Positions 52,781 through 62,672 are shown, counted from the stretch's first letter. The stretch is 64,000 bases of DNA from an uncultured Chloroflexus sp. (GCF_937951745.1 NZ_CALFBQ010000008.1:1-64000), one strand, 5' to 3'. Numbers and translations are program-made. The notes: generated from the letters alone by a model not told the origin.

Positions 52781-52927
52781 ATGGATCGAGACAGATGGGC
52801 ACGGATCGGACAAGTCAACATCCGTGGCAAGCCGTGGCCTATTCCCGAGCGTGAGGGATCGAAATAGCCCACGGATGCACATGGATCGAGACGGATCACC
52901 ACGGATCGGACGAGTCAACATCCGTGG
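52781..52927. repeat. 47-bp direct repeat at exactly 100-bp spacing
   Basis: Copies at 52781-52827 and 52881-52927 share 42 of 47 bases, beginning ATGGATCGAGAC and ending CAACATCCGTGG, with CACGGATCGGAC inside. Each also contains internally inverted CACGGAT/ATCCGTG words. Related ATCCGTG words occur at 6701-6740 and 45027-45060. Confidence 0.8.
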
Positions 52928-52977
52928 TCATCTGCAGCCCATTTATCAGAAGCGGACTCGCAAACTGACCCTTCTGA

Positions 52978-55020
52978 TTACCGACTGATCAATGGAACAA
53001 AAACACTCACACTCGTCACCGCCGTCTCGGCAAACGGGCATACGAGCGAAAAGGTTTGTGGACCTTGCGGCACACTACTGCCTGTCACTCGCACTGTCCA
53101 CTCGCCAGCCATTGCATCGGCAACCACAACTTGCTCGACCGTATCAACAGTATTCAGTCCGGTCGTAGCGGCATTGGCCGGATTATTCTTATCCAGAACC
53201 CACGGCGAATACGTGGTATTATCCGGCGCAATCAAGGCAAGATCAAGGTTATTCACCAGCGTCTGGCTAGCCGGGAGCGTCGCCGGCACATCATCCCATG
53301 CTAACGTACACTTCAGCAAACCACCGGCATGATTCATCGAATACGTTTTTATTTCGGTATTCGTAATCGGCGCCGTCACGATATAGGCTGATGTATTGCT
53401 ACTAACAGTCGTCGTTATCACATTGATCGCCGTCAATGCATCAACGTGACCGTAACCGAAGCGGTAATCAGGGCCGGGATTGCCTAAATCTTCAGCAGTG
53501 TGGATCAACACTGCACGCAACGTTGAGGGAATCGGATCGGTATTGTAGGTCAAGTTATACGCTTCGAGCATTAAGCCAAGAATACCGGACACTGCTGGCG
53601 CTGCCATCGAGGTGCCACACCATTCGCTGCCCCCATACGTTTGCCCCGGCAACGTTGACCAGATTGCCGCTTCGCCACCGGCTTCACAACCCGGCCCAAC
53701 CACAACCGGATTCACGCGGCCATCTTCAGTTGGTCCAAATGAGCTGAAATTCGTCATCGTTTTATCATCAGAATTGGTTGCACCAACAGCGATCACATTC
53801 TTACCCATCGCTCCACCGCTTGAAGTACGCCAGCCATCAGGGCAATACGTTTGCTCGTTCCCATTGGCAAACACAACGTGAACGGTCTTTGTTATCGTCT
53901 CGGAAAAACTGCCACGCACGAGCGCATCAAACTCAGCCGCCGTCGTGTCATAGACACCTAGCACCGTGGTGTCACAGCTCCCCGGATCAGGCCCCTAGGA
54001 ATTCTGCGAAATATCGACATTGTAGTTCTGGATCGCCAGAATGACCTCTTGGGCGGCATTATCAACATCATACGAGAGCACCGTTGCTTGATCGGCATGC
54101 CCGCGCAGATCACGACCTGCCGGCCCTCCGGCACCGCTACCGGCGGCAGTACCAGCCACGTGAGTCGCGTGGTCATTGATACCAGCCGCACCTCCACAGC
54201 CATTATCGGTTGATGCCGGATCGCCAATGGTCAATCGTCCGGCAAAACCGGGATGATTGTTCTCAACCCAGCCACAATCCCACACACCGATCACAATACT
54301 GCCGGGCGCCGAAGCCGGATTACCGTGATACCCAGCCGCATGCGCCAGTGTGGTCTTGGTCGCTTGGCGACCACCATCATTCTTTTGGCCAAATGGCCCC
54401 GGCCACATATCAAGCCAGAACACGCTATCTCTCTGCGCCAGTGTGGTCAGCGCCGCTGCATCGGGCAACCACGCGAGCAAATACGAGCGCTCTAACACCA
54501 TCTTTTCGACAAGGCCACCGACGTGCGTGACAGCCTCGCCCACGGCTACAAGATCGCTATCGGGATATGTCATCACCAACACCGGTAACGGCGGTTGATC
54601 ACGATGATGCAGCAAGCGTGGCGACACCTTATCGCTCGGCTGGATTGCCACAATCGCTTGCACCTCAGCAGGGAACGTTGACTGGCGAAGCCATACTGAA
54701 GGGATCGAAGCGTACCACGTAGACTCCGGCACATATGCGAGCAACGTCACCCCGTCACGCGCAAGTTGAGAATGCACCTCATCACTCGGATGGTGCGCAA
54801 ATTGGATCAACACATGAACACGATCATCTGTCGTAGTCTCAGCTTGTGTGCGAAGTATTGCGCGTTGGTCAGCAGGAAAACCCGGTCGCGGCACGAACTC
54901 GCGCGAGCGTAGCCGTATCAGATAGCTTGACGGAGCGGTGAACGAGAGTGTTGGAAGCACTGACAACACAATCCCGATCAGCAACAACCCTACCACCATC
55001 GAACTGGTCCTTCTTCGCAT
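52978..55020 (-). pseudogene. Subtilisin-like (S8) protease interrupted by in-frame TAG
   Basis: One frame of 681 codons, signal peptide to C-terminus, broken by a TAG at 53995-53997. The N-terminal 341 residues hold a signal peptide (VVGLLLIGIVLSVLPTL), a long prodomain, then catalytic Asp (IGVWDCGWVE) and His (NDHATHVAGTAAGSG). After the stop the same frame continues GPDPGSCDTTVLG to catalytic Ser (GTSMAAPAVSGILG) and a C-terminal beta domain. The stop replaces the Trp of the subtilase NSWG motif (QNS-stop-G), so one G-to-A change (TGG to TAG) explains it. No frameshift and no other damage were seen, so the event is recent, a sequencing error, or read through. A GTG at 53964 could start the second half but has no ribosome-binding site. 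It is divergent from the BTAD regulator. Confidence 0.85.
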
Positions 55021-55178
55021 GAGATACCTCTTTCATCGTAATCATTAACGTATCGATACCTACCATGCTGACCATCGCTGTGCAACGTCTCGCTCACCGC
55101 ATCGTTTGCAACCAACACCTCCCCCTAACAGTTGGCAAACTCTGGCTTGAAAGCCCTTTCGTGGTCCTGTACAGATGA

Positions 55179-55184
55179 TATAAT
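55179..55184 (+). promoter_or_regulatory. -10 promoter element of BTAD regulator
   Basis: TATAAT about 40 bases before the ATG. A TTGAAA at 55147-55152 lies too far away (26 bases) to be a normal -35. Confidence 0.45.
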
Positions 55185-55221
55185 CAGAGACATGTAACAA
55201 AATCATTACAATCTTTCCATC

Positions 55222-58200
55222 ATGACAGAATGGCACATCCAACTGCTCGGCGGTTTCGACATTCAGCAGCGCGGCGTCTCGTTTAGCGGAGCATTCCAAA
55301 CTGACAGCGCACGGCTGCTCTTTGCATGGCTCTGCTGCCATCAGCGCCAAGCCGTGCGGCGTGAGACGCTAGCCAACTTGCTCTGGCCTGAACGACCGCA
55401 GAACGCTGCCCAGAACGCACTGCGCGTTACCCTAAGCCGTATCCGGCACGCCCTCGGTGACGCACAACACGTCCTCCGCACCGACTCCGCGACCGTCACC
55501 CTTGACTTACCCGATTCGTGGCGTGTCGATGCGCTAGACTTTGAACAAGCTGTCAAGGCCTACCGCACCCACCGCCATCGGTCGACCACAGGATGTCCAA
55601 GCTGTCAGACCCATTTGCGCGCGGCTGCCACGCTGTATCGTGGCCCATTTTTAGCCGGAATAACGCCGGAAAGCGAACCACTGCTCGAGTGGACGATACA
55701 TCAAGGCGAGGCGATCCATCGAGCTGCCATCGAGGTCTTTGCTCATCTTGCTGAGCACGCCCTGCGTGAACGTGACTGGCATACTGCTCAAACCTACGCC
55801 AGCAAACAACTGCAACTCGAACCTTGGCACGAAGCGGCTCATCGGCAACTGATGCTGGCGCTCGCGCAACAAGGCCAACGCACGGCTGCGTTGGCCCATT
55901 ATCAAAGTTGCCGCGACATATTACAACGCGAGTTGGGGATTGAGCCAGAGGCAGAAACGCAGCATCTGGTTGCGATTATTCGCACCGGTCATCTGCCAAA
56001 TGCCGTTGTGCCAACCCTCCCGGCGCAACAGCAAGCTCTCGCCATCGACCAATTACCCCTGATCGGACGGGCAAGCGAACTCGAAAAGCTGATCGGGTTG
56101 ATCAATGACTCCGACATCCAACTGATTAGCGTGATTGGGATGGGTGGCATCGGGAAAACGCGGCTGGCCATCCGCGCCGCTCGCTTGATGCAAGCCGCCT
56201 TTCACGACGGCGTGCAGTATATCTTTCTGCATCCCGAAGAGAGCGCGACGACTCCTGCCGATGACGCGGCAACACATCTGGCACGGGCCATTGCGATTGC
56301 TTGCCACATCGAACTGCACGACCGCCTGCCACTGTCGGCGCAAGTCATTGCCGCACTTCAATCGCGTGCCTACCTACTGGTATTTGACAGTTTCGAGCAT
56401 GCTGCCGCCGCCAACCTCTTTGTGAACGAATTGCTTGAAGCCGCACCCAACTGTGTCGCTTTGGTTACGGCACGTCAACCACTGCATCTGCGCCGCGAGC
56501 ACCTACTGAAGTTGGGGCCGCTACCCACGAAAGCAACTACCGAAGGGCCAAGCCCTAGCGCACAACTGTTTCTCGAACTGGCGCAGCGCAGCGGTACCGA
56601 GATCAGCGATACGATGGCGTTTGATGACATCGAACACATCTGTGCCGATCTCGCCGGCTTACCGCTCGGTATCGAATTGGCAGCAGCTTCGCTGCACAGT
56701 ATGGGTCTGGCCACACTACGCCAAACTGTACAACAAGGCCTCAAGGTATTACAAAGCCCACTCGCCGACACCCCGTACCGCCATCGCAGCCTACACGCCA
56801 TCTTCGAGTCGACATGGCAGACGTTGGCGACCACGAGCCAGCAGGCATTGGCAGTGCTTAGCGTCGTGAACGCACCATGCCCGATCGAGGCTGCGCTGGC
56901 GATTACTGGTAACCAACACGCGCTCGCTGAGTTATTCGATCTGGCATTAGCCCGTCGGCTGACCGACAGCACCGTATGGCTCCACGAGCATGTACGCCAA
57001 TTTGCTAGCGAGAAGCTCACCACCGACTTCACGCACGAACTGGCCGCCGAAGCCCGGCGCCGCCATGCCCGCTGGTTTCTAGATTGGCTTGCCAGCGCCT
57101 CCGTCGACATGCACGGTGCGGAAAGCTTTGCAATCCGCGAGCGACTCTTCGCCAGTTTGAGTGATCTTGAAGCAGCATGGCATTGGGCGTTGACCAATGG
57201 GGCATGGGATTGGGCAGCCGATGCAGTGATAGCGTATGAAGACCTCTTCTACCTTAGCGGACGATTCATCGACGGACTAGAACGCATGCAGCAGAGCCTC
57301 AGCTACGTCGGCCAACCGATTCAGCCTGCCGCCCAACGGCTACGCACGCATTTGCTGCTCGCGTATGCCACGATGCAACGGTACCGAAACCGTGGCATAG
57401 CGATTGAGCTGATGTTGCAAGAAGCTGTGGCATTGGCCGAACAACTGACCATTCCATTGCTCCGTGCGCAGACGCTCATTCGGTTGAGCTTGCAGCAGTG
57501 TATCGACGGCAACTACGTAGCCGGACGAGTCAACCTCGAACAGGCGCGTCGGCTCCTTGATCAGATGCCTTCTGCTGATGCGACCGAAGACCTGCTGACT
57601 ATCGAAATTACCTACTGGCGCTGTATGAGTGAGCTTGAGCTGGGATCAGGAAACGCAGTTTTAGCCGAACAGTATGCCCAAAAAGCCTTTCAGATCGCCA
57701 TTCAATCCAACAATCAGTTTGCCCTCGCACGCTGCTGCGAGTCATTGAGCACCGCAGCGAGCACACAAAGCAACTTGGCCGACTCAGAACGCTATCTACA
57801 GCAGGCATTGGCAATATATCAACGGCTACGGCTAATCTATCATCAAATCAACGTCCTTGACCTATTAGCGCAAAACGCTGACGCCTACGGTGATTATGCC
57901 CAAGCACAACGCTATTACTGGCAAGCCTTGGTGCTGGCCCGCGAATGCGGTAATCGGGATGCCGAGTTGGTAGCCCATATTAATCTCGGTATCTCTTACG
58001 ACCAGATGGGTCACTATGAACGAGCACTTGCTCACACCCAGATCGCACTGGCACTCTGTGATAAAGTCGGCAACCCGAAACATCGTACTGTGATACTGGC
58101 CAACCTCAGCTTGCATGCTCATCACAACCAACACCACGAATTGGCACTTGACTACGCACGCACGGCGACCGAACAGGCTCAGACCAAAGGCTTTCCTGAC

Positions 58201-58668
58201 CTAGAGGCATACGGATACGATTTTCAGGGGCATGCGTTACTAGCGCTTGGTCGAATCGACGAGGCCGAACAAGCATATCAACAGGCTCACACGATCCGTC
58301 AGCGGCTCCGGCGACATGTGTTGGCACTCGAATCACAGGCGGGCCTTGTGCGCGTTACCCTAATGCGCAATGACGCGGCTGAAGCGCTACGCCGGGCAAC
58401 ACCGATTATCGAGCATCTCCTCGGCGGTGGCAATCTCTACGGCGCCGAAGAGACGTTGCGCATCTATTGGACAGCTTATCAAGCGTTGGAAGCCAATCGC
58501 GATCCGCGGGCACAGGCTATTCTTGACCGAGGCCGCGCCTTGGTGCAAGAGCGGGCCAACCGCTTGAGCGATCCGGCTAGCCGCGCAATTTATCTGAACG
58601 CTGACGTAAACCGACTGATTGTGGCTGGCGGCCAACCAAGTTCGTGCCGCCATTCAACCGCCGCCTAA
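55222..58668 (+). CDS. BTAD/AfsR-like transcriptional regulator with NTPase and TPR domains
   Basis: A 1148-residue regulator. Residues 1-100 are a winged-helix OmpR-like DNA-binding domain (LLGGFDIQQRGVSF, RETLANLLWPERPQNAAQNALRVTLSRIRHALG). Residues about 105-255 form a bacterial activator (BTAD) domain ending in HYQSCRDILQRELGIEPEAET. A STAND-type NTPase follows, with P-loop GMGGIGKTRLA near residue 305 and VFDSFEHA as Walker B. After residue about 660 it consists of TPR repeats (YLQQALAIYQRLRLIYHQINVLDLLA, RYYWQALVLARECGNRDAELVAHINLGISYDQMGHYERALAHTQ in pieces). It starts with ATG 201 bases from the divergent protease gene, preceded by a TATAAT box at 55179. It may respond to an unknown ligand sensed through the TPR part. 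The protease is the nearest candidate target. Confidence 0.9.
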   Translation: MTEWHIQLLGGFDIQQRGVSFSGAFQTDSARLLFAWLCCHQRQAVRRETLANLLWPERPQNAAQNALRVTLSRIRHALGDAQHVLRTDSATVTLDLPDSWRVDALDFEQAVKAYRTHRHRSTTGCPSCQTHLRAAATLYRGPFLAGITPESEPLLEWTIHQGEAIHRAAIEVFAHLAEHALRERDWHTAQTYASKQLQLEPWHEAAHRQLMLALAQQGQRTAALAHYQSCRDILQRELGIEPEAETQHLVAIIRTGHLPNAVVPTLPAQQQALAIDQLPLIGRASELEKLIGLINDSDIQLISVIGMGGIGKTRLAIRAARLMQAAFHDGVQYIFLHPEESATTPADDAATHLARAIAIACHIELHDRLPLSAQVIAALQSRAYLLVFDSFEHAAAANLFVNELLEAAPNCVALVTARQPLHLRREHLLKLGPLPTKATTEGPSPSAQLFLELAQRSGTEISDTMAFDDIEHICADLAGLPLGIELAAASLHSMGLATLRQTVQQGLKVLQSPLADTPYRHRSLHAIFESTWQTLATTSQQALAVLSVVNAPCPIEAALAITGNQHALAELFDLALARRLTDSTVWLHEHVRQFASEKLTTDFTHELAAEARRRHARWFLDWLASASVDMHGAESFAIRERLFASLSDLEAAWHWALTNGAWDWAADAVIAYEDLFYLSGRFIDGLERMQQSLSYVGQPIQPAAQRLRTHLLLAYATMQRYRNRGIAIELMLQEAVALAEQLTIPLLRAQTLIRLSLQQCIDGNYVAGRVNLEQARRLLDQMPSADATEDLLTIEITYWRCMSELELGSGNAVLAEQYAQKAFQIAIQSNNQFALARCCESLSTAASTQSNLADSERYLQQALAIYQRLRLIYHQINVLDLLAQNADAYGDYAQAQRYYWQALVLARECGNRDAELVAHINLGISYDQMGHYERALAHTQIALALCDKVGNPKHRTVILANLSLHAHHNQHHELALDYARTATEQAQTKGFPDLEAYGYDFQGHALLALGRIDEAEQAYQQAHTIRQRLRRHVLALESQAGLVRVTLMRNDAAEALRRATPIIEHLLGGGNLYGAEETLRIYWTAYQALEANRDPRAQAILDRGRALVQERANRLSDPASRAIYLNADVNRLIVAGGQPSSCRHSTAA

Positions 58669-58683
58669 GTAGGCTGCGCTCGC

Positions 58684-58689
58684 TTGACA
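58684..58689 (+). promoter_or_regulatory. -35 element before the MarR gene
   Basis: A perfect TTGACA 58 bases before the ATG at 58748, but no good -10 at 16-18 bases. Candidates further along (TGTTAT, TACTAT) are poorly spaced, so the promoter is only partly supported. Confidence 0.35.
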
Positions 58690-58747
58690 ATCATGCAGTT
58701 TGTGGCAACATGTTATTAGCCAGCTTACTATTTGCCAGCCAATGATC

Positions 58748-59170
58748 ATGGATGATGACCTGAGCGTCTTGCTCGCCAACCTCTGCAAAGCCTATCGCAA
58801 CCAGCTTGACATTGCCCTCAGCCAGCACGGGCTGTACGTCGGGCAAGAGATGATCTTGCGCGCGTTGTGGGCTGAGGATGGCCAGAGCCAAGCCCGGCTC
58901 GCCGCTCGCTTACGCATCGAGCCGCCAACGGTCAGCAAAATGGTGCGCCGGCTGGCCCGCATCGGTCTCGTAACCCAACGCGCCACCGCTGGCGATGCCC
59001 GCGCTCGCCACGTCTGGCTGACCGAACGCGGGCGCGCGATCAGACCGGCGGTCGAAGCGGCCTGCCAAGCGGTGGCCCGGCAGGCGTTTGCAGGGTTAAC
59101 AGCGGCAGAAACCGCAGCGTTGGTCGCTGCGATGCAACGGGTGTATCGCAATTTAGCCGATCAGGTGTGA
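58748..59170 (+). CDS. MarR-family transcriptional regulator
   Basis: The 140-residue winged-helix regulator: DLSVLLANLCKAYRNQLDIAL (dimer helix), LVGQEMILRALW-like core seen as YVGQEMILRALWAEDGQSQARLAARLRIEPPTVSKMVRRLARIGLVTQR in pieces, and the wing DARARHVWLTERGRAI. It would sense a small molecule and repress nearby genes. ATGs at 58742 and 58748 are both possible; there is no ribosome-binding site. The downstream membrane protein is the likely target or partner. Confidence 0.88.
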   Translation: MDDDLSVLLANLCKAYRNQLDIALSQHGLYVGQEMILRALWAEDGQSQARLAARLRIEPPTVSKMVRRLARIGLVTQRATAGDARARHVWLTERGRAIRPAVEAACQAVARQAFAGLTAAETAALVAAMQRVYRNLADQV

Positions 59171-59332
59171 AAAAGGTTCCTATTGAAGACACGGAGGATC
59201 CGCCTACGTCTGCACCCTCCGCGATAAAAAAGCTGGCTCTAAAGGGCTGCTATGCCTTCCTAGCTCTCTATCTCACCCTAGCGATCAGGGATCTCAGGTG
59301 TTGCGTAACCATTTCCACCCAAGGATCTAACG

Positions 59333-59752
59333 ATGAATTGGCTCAACCAACCTATTAACTTACGTCGCTTACCGCTCGCCACTCTCATTGGCGCTACGCT
59401 CGGCCTAATCGCCAATTTGATCGTCTACTTCGCCGCGCGCGCCGCCGGGTTCGAGTTTCTCGCCCCAGCCCCGCCCACCAACGAACCAATGCCTCTACCG
59501 GTGGTAGCGGTGATCGTTTCAACCGTCATCCCTGCGATCGGCGCGGCCATTATCTTAGTGTTCCTCAACCGCTTCTCTGCCCGCCCGTTGCGTGCTTTTC
59601 TGATCATCGCAGCCGTGGTGTTGGTCATTTCATTTGCCGGCCCCTTCACCCTACCGATCAGCTTCATTGAACAGATGATCCTCAACGTGATGCACATAAT
59701 CGCCGCGGCAGCGATTGTCTGGGCGTTGGTGCGGTTTACGGCAGCGCAGTGA
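59333..59752 (+). CDS. Small DUF6069-like membrane protein
   Basis: A 139-residue protein with four hydrophobic segments: LIGATLGLIANLIVYFAARA, VVAVIVSTVIPAIGAAIILVFL, FLIIAAVVLVISFAGP, and MILNVMHIIAAAAIVWALV. The layout fits the DUF6069 family of unknown role, whose members are often next to transcription regulators. AAGGA lies 7 bases before the ATG. It lies 160 bases after the MarR gene. Confidence 0.75.
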   Translation: MNWLNQPINLRRLPLATLIGATLGLIANLIVYFAARAAGFEFLAPAPPTNEPMPLPVVAVIVSTVIPAIGAAIILVFLNRFSARPLRAFLIIAAVVLVISFAGPFTLPISFIEQMILNVMHIIAAAAIVWALVRFTAAQ

Positions 59753-59802
59753 GGTTCTTCCTTGAAAATCCGTACTTGACATGAGGATTTTCAAGGACAA
59801 GG

Positions 59803-61332
59803 TCACAAATCCAGCCGCAGTTGGCGCGCCGATCCGCGATCAGGTTTGCGTGGTCGCTGCGGCGGTGACCGACGCGAGCCGTGTTTCTGATGCACTGCGG
59901 CTACTTCCTGCGCCGTTTCTGGGCGAGCGCGCACAGCGGCGATTGCGGCCCGCGCCCGCCGGTAGGCGGCGTCGTGATCGACTATCGGTAGCGGGTAGTC
60001 GCGCCCGATCCGGCAGCCGGCTCGCTCTTGACCGGCCCGATCGAGTAGCCACGGCGTATGGATATATGCCGTTGGCACGTGCGCCAATTCGGGCACCCAA
60101 CGGCGGATAAAGACCCCGTCGGGGTCGTGGTCAATCCCTTGCTTGATCGGGTTGTAGATGCGGATGGTGCGATTGCCTGAGGTGCCGGCTTGCATCTGAA
60201 GCTGGCAGTAGTGAATCCCCGGTTCGTAGTCGATCCAGCGCCGGGCTAAGATCAAGCCCGGTTCGCGCCAGTGTTGCCAAAGGTCGTAGGCGACAAAGCT
60301 AACCAGCATCGCTCGCATGCGAAAGTTGAGCCAGCCGGTGGCGGTAAGCGCACGCATACAGGCGTCAACGAATGGGTAGCCGGTGCGTCCGGCGGCCCAC
60401 GCCGCGATCAGGTCGGGACGGTAGGTATCTTCGCGCAGGCCGTCATACGCCCGCACCAGATTGCGCACTTCGATCTCCGGTTCATCTTCGAGCTTCTGGA
60501 TAAAATGGCAGTGCCAGTGTAAGCGCGACTCGAAGGCAGCTAACGCCCGCAACCAACTTCCACTGGCCGGATCGGGTTGCTGGCTTAGCTCGGCGATGCG
60601 TTCGCGCGTTGCCTGTACAACTGTGCGCAGCGACAATGCCCCCCACGCCAGATAGGCGCTCAGGCGCGAACAGCCTTCCCACGCGGTGAGCGGGCTAGAA
60701 AGGGCGCGGTGGTAGTGGCGGCTGCGCCGGTAGAGAAAATCGGTGAGGGCTGCTAACGCCGCTGTCTCACCGGGTGGCTGGCGTTCGAGCAAGGTGTCGG
60801 GCGGTAACTCAAGCTCGGCGGCAGTGGGGATCGGGCCGTGGTCGATTGGCAACGGCGGCAACGCAGCGGGTGGTTGGGCTTGCGGCATCGCCATGCGCTC
60901 TTCCCAATGCGCCTGCCACTCATCGCGCGAAGGCAACCGACGCACAACGCCGTTTTGTGGCAGCTCGTGAAAGGGAATGCCGCGCGCCCGCGCCCATCGC
61001 CGCACCGCCCGATCACGCGCATAACTGAGCAGATTACCGGTCTCTTCGTGCGCCCAGATCGCCTCGATCGGCCATTCGCTTGCCAGTCGATCGAGTACCT
61101 CGACCGCTTCACCGACGCGCACCACCAACGGTTGGCCAAGGCGAGCTAAGCCGGCGCGCAGCTCGTGCAGACAACCGCTGATGAATGTCCAATGGCGCGG
61201 CGCAAAATCCGGGGCGTGAATGAGTGATGGCTCGACGATATAGAGCGGCAATACCGGCCCGCACCGGGCAGCGGCGCTCAGCGGCGCGTGATCGTGCAAG
61301 CGAAGATCGCGTTTAAACCAAACGAGCTGCAT
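59803..61332 (-). CDS. Photolyase/cryptochrome family flavoprotein
   Basis: The 509-residue protein has an N-terminal photolyase alpha/beta domain (LVWFKRDLRLHDHAPLSAAA and IWAHEETGN) and a C-terminal helical FAD-binding domain (CSRLSAYLAWGALSLR, LNFRMRAMLVSFVAYDLWQHWREPG). It should use blue light to repair pyrimidine dimers or to signal. In classical photolyases the FAD pocket carries a GGWQW run with electron-transfer tryptophans; here the equivalent is GIHYCQLQMQAGTSG, with neither Trp. It is followed by FIRRWVPELAHVP. This pattern marks a distinct subgroup whose exact chemistry I cannot tell. The ATG is at 61332. Confidence 0.88.
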   Translation of the reverse strand: MQLVWFKRDLRLHDHAPLSAAARCGPVLPLYIVEPSLIHAPDFAPRHWTFISGCLHELRAGLARLGQPLVVRVGEAVEVLDRLASEWPIEAIWAHEETGNLLSYARDRAVRRWARARGIPFHELPQNGVVRRLPSRDEWQAHWEERMAMPQAQPPAALPPLPIDHGPIPTAAELELPPDTLLERQPPGETAALAALTDFLYRRSRHYHRALSSPLTAWEGCSRLSAYLAWGALSLRTVVQATRERIAELSQQPDPASGSWLRALAAFESRLHWHCHFIQKLEDEPEIEVRNLVRAYDGLREDTYRPDLIAAWAAGRTGYPFVDACMRALTATGWLNFRMRAMLVSFVAYDLWQHWREPGLILARRWIDYEPGIHYCQLQMQAGTSGNRTIRIYNPIKQGIDHDPDGVFIRRWVPELAHVPTAYIHTPWLLDRAGQERAGCRIGRDYPLPIVDHDAAYRRARAAIAAVRARPETAQEVAAVHQKHGSRRSPPQRPRKPDRGSARQLRLDL

Positions 61333-61440
61333 ACCATAGCCGTACCAAACACAACCTCATGATGTATGGTACCACCATTTCAAGGCTGGCACCGGTGTGA
61401 TGGGGAACGGGATTGGTGGCTGAGGAAGCGGTAAAAACAT

Positions 61441-61498
61441 ACCGCAGGGGTCGCGAAGGACGTGATGAATTGCACAAGTCCTCTGCGTCCCCTGCGGT
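61441..61498. repeat. Inverted repeat ACCGCAGGGG/CCCCTGCGGT
   Basis: A near-perfect 21-base stem (61441-61461 with 61478-61498) around a 16-base loop, directly past the stop of the downstream-oriented EEP gene. It may act as a terminator for that gene; it is of the same GCAGAGGAC family as other intergenic hairpins here. Confidence 0.7.
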
Positions 61499-61505
61499 CA
61501 ACACC

Positions 61506-62534
61506 TCACCGCGCCACCAGCCGCGCTACGACCGGACGATGATCCGACAAGCCGTCCCATTGGCCAACCGCCGCTTCAGTACACATCAGCGCTGGCGACG
61601 TTAGGATGTAGTCGATTCGCACCAACCACGCTGGCAATGACACGCCGCGCACTGATTGCCCGGCGCTTGGCCACGTGAACCCGGCATCAAGCCCACATTG
61701 CGGCCAAACATCAACCAGACCACCATCACCGAGGATGTGGTAGGTACGGTTGTACGGCGTCGCATTCAGATCACCGGCCACAATCACCGGCTGGTGCTGT
61801 TCACGGGCAACAGCGACGATCGCCGCCACCTGCCGCTCGCGCTCGCCAATCGCCCACGTCATCCACCCCGGCGAGCCAACCGGCGGAATGGCATGAACAT
61901 TGAGCAAGACGACTGCTCTCAACGGCGCAGCAATACCGACGAGTTGCGGCGTCCCTACCCAATGCTCGCCGGGCAAGCGGGTCGCCAGCGGCTGCAACGG
62001 CCAGCGGCTGATCACCCCCATCCCGGTCACACCGGCGCGCGGATCAAGGAGCTGGAACGGATACTCGTCTATCAGATCACGCCGGAGCGCAGCGGCAATC
62101 ACTGGGTTCAGCTCTTGCAGTGCAACCACATCGGCCTTGGCAGCGCGAATCGCCGCGATCACCGGTTCGGATTGGTCATTGCCGCCGTAGAGGTTGTAGC
62201 TCATCACCGTGATCGCCGGTTTACTGAACTCTGGATCATCGCTAAAGCTCGGCACCCACACATCGAGCAGGATCGGCAACCCCGGCACGAGCAGGGCCAC
62301 ACTGAGCGCCACGCTCAGCCAGTGCCGCAGCGCCAGCGCAATCAACAGCGCCAGCGGCAACGGCAGCAACAGGTATGGCGTGGCGATGTTGAGCAAAAAG
62401 AGCCACCACCAGCGATCGCCGAGTACAGTACGCGCCGTCAGCCAGCCAATGAGGAAGAGCAGGTAGAGGAAGAGGGGAACAATCAGGATGGCCGGCCAGC
62501 GCAGACGGCGGCAGTGCGGAGGTTGATTGAGCAT
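61506..62534 (-). CDS. Membrane-anchored endonuclease/exonuclease/phosphatase (EEP) family protein
   Basis: The 342-residue protein has three N-terminal hydrophobic segments (ILIVPLFLYLLFLIGWL, LNIATPYLLLPLPLALLIALAL, VALSVALLVPGLPILL) and a C-terminal EEP fold. VMSYNLYGGN, VVALQELNP with the metal-binding Glu, IVAGDLNATPYNRTYHIL and RIDYILTS, then GLSDHRPVVARL with the catalytic Asp-His pair are all present. Such proteins cleave phosphodiesters of nucleic acids or lipids; the fold faces outside the membrane if the helices are counted as three. The substrate is unknown. It is on the minus strand with the photolyase gene. Confidence 0.88.
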   Translation of the reverse strand: MLNQPPHCRRLRWPAILIVPLFLYLLFLIGWLTARTVLGDRWWWLFLLNIATPYLLLPLPLALLIALALRHWLSVALSVALLVPGLPILLDVWVPSFSDDPEFSKPAITVMSYNLYGGNDQSEPVIAAIRAAKADVVALQELNPVIAAALRRDLIDEYPFQLLDPRAGVTGMGVISRWPLQPLATRLPGEHWVGTPQLVGIAAPLRAVVLLNVHAIPPVGSPGWMTWAIGERERQVAAIVAVAREQHQPVIVAGDLNATPYNRTYHILGDGGLVDVWPQCGLDAGFTWPSAGQSVRGVSLPAWLVRIDYILTSPALMCTEAAVGQWDGLSDHRPVVARLVAR

Positions 62535-62672
62535 AAAGGTTGTGTTTGGTAACCGATTATAAGGAAAGAATCACCGGTCTTTCCCAACTCATTATAGCAA
62601 GCGCAGTGAACTAGCTGAAGCGTGGGCCATCAGACGTCTATCAGCACATCTATCCGCACACCACCGTGCCCA

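Noticed and set aside
53995-55020. Treating the two protease halves as two separate genes
   Set aside because: The frame is continuous apart from one TAG, the halves hold complementary parts of one catalytic triad, and the second half has no ribosome-binding site.
59781-60110. 109-codon plus-strand frame opposite the photolyase gene
   Set aside because: It is the shadow of a well-supported gene on the other strand, with Arg/Ala-rich composition.
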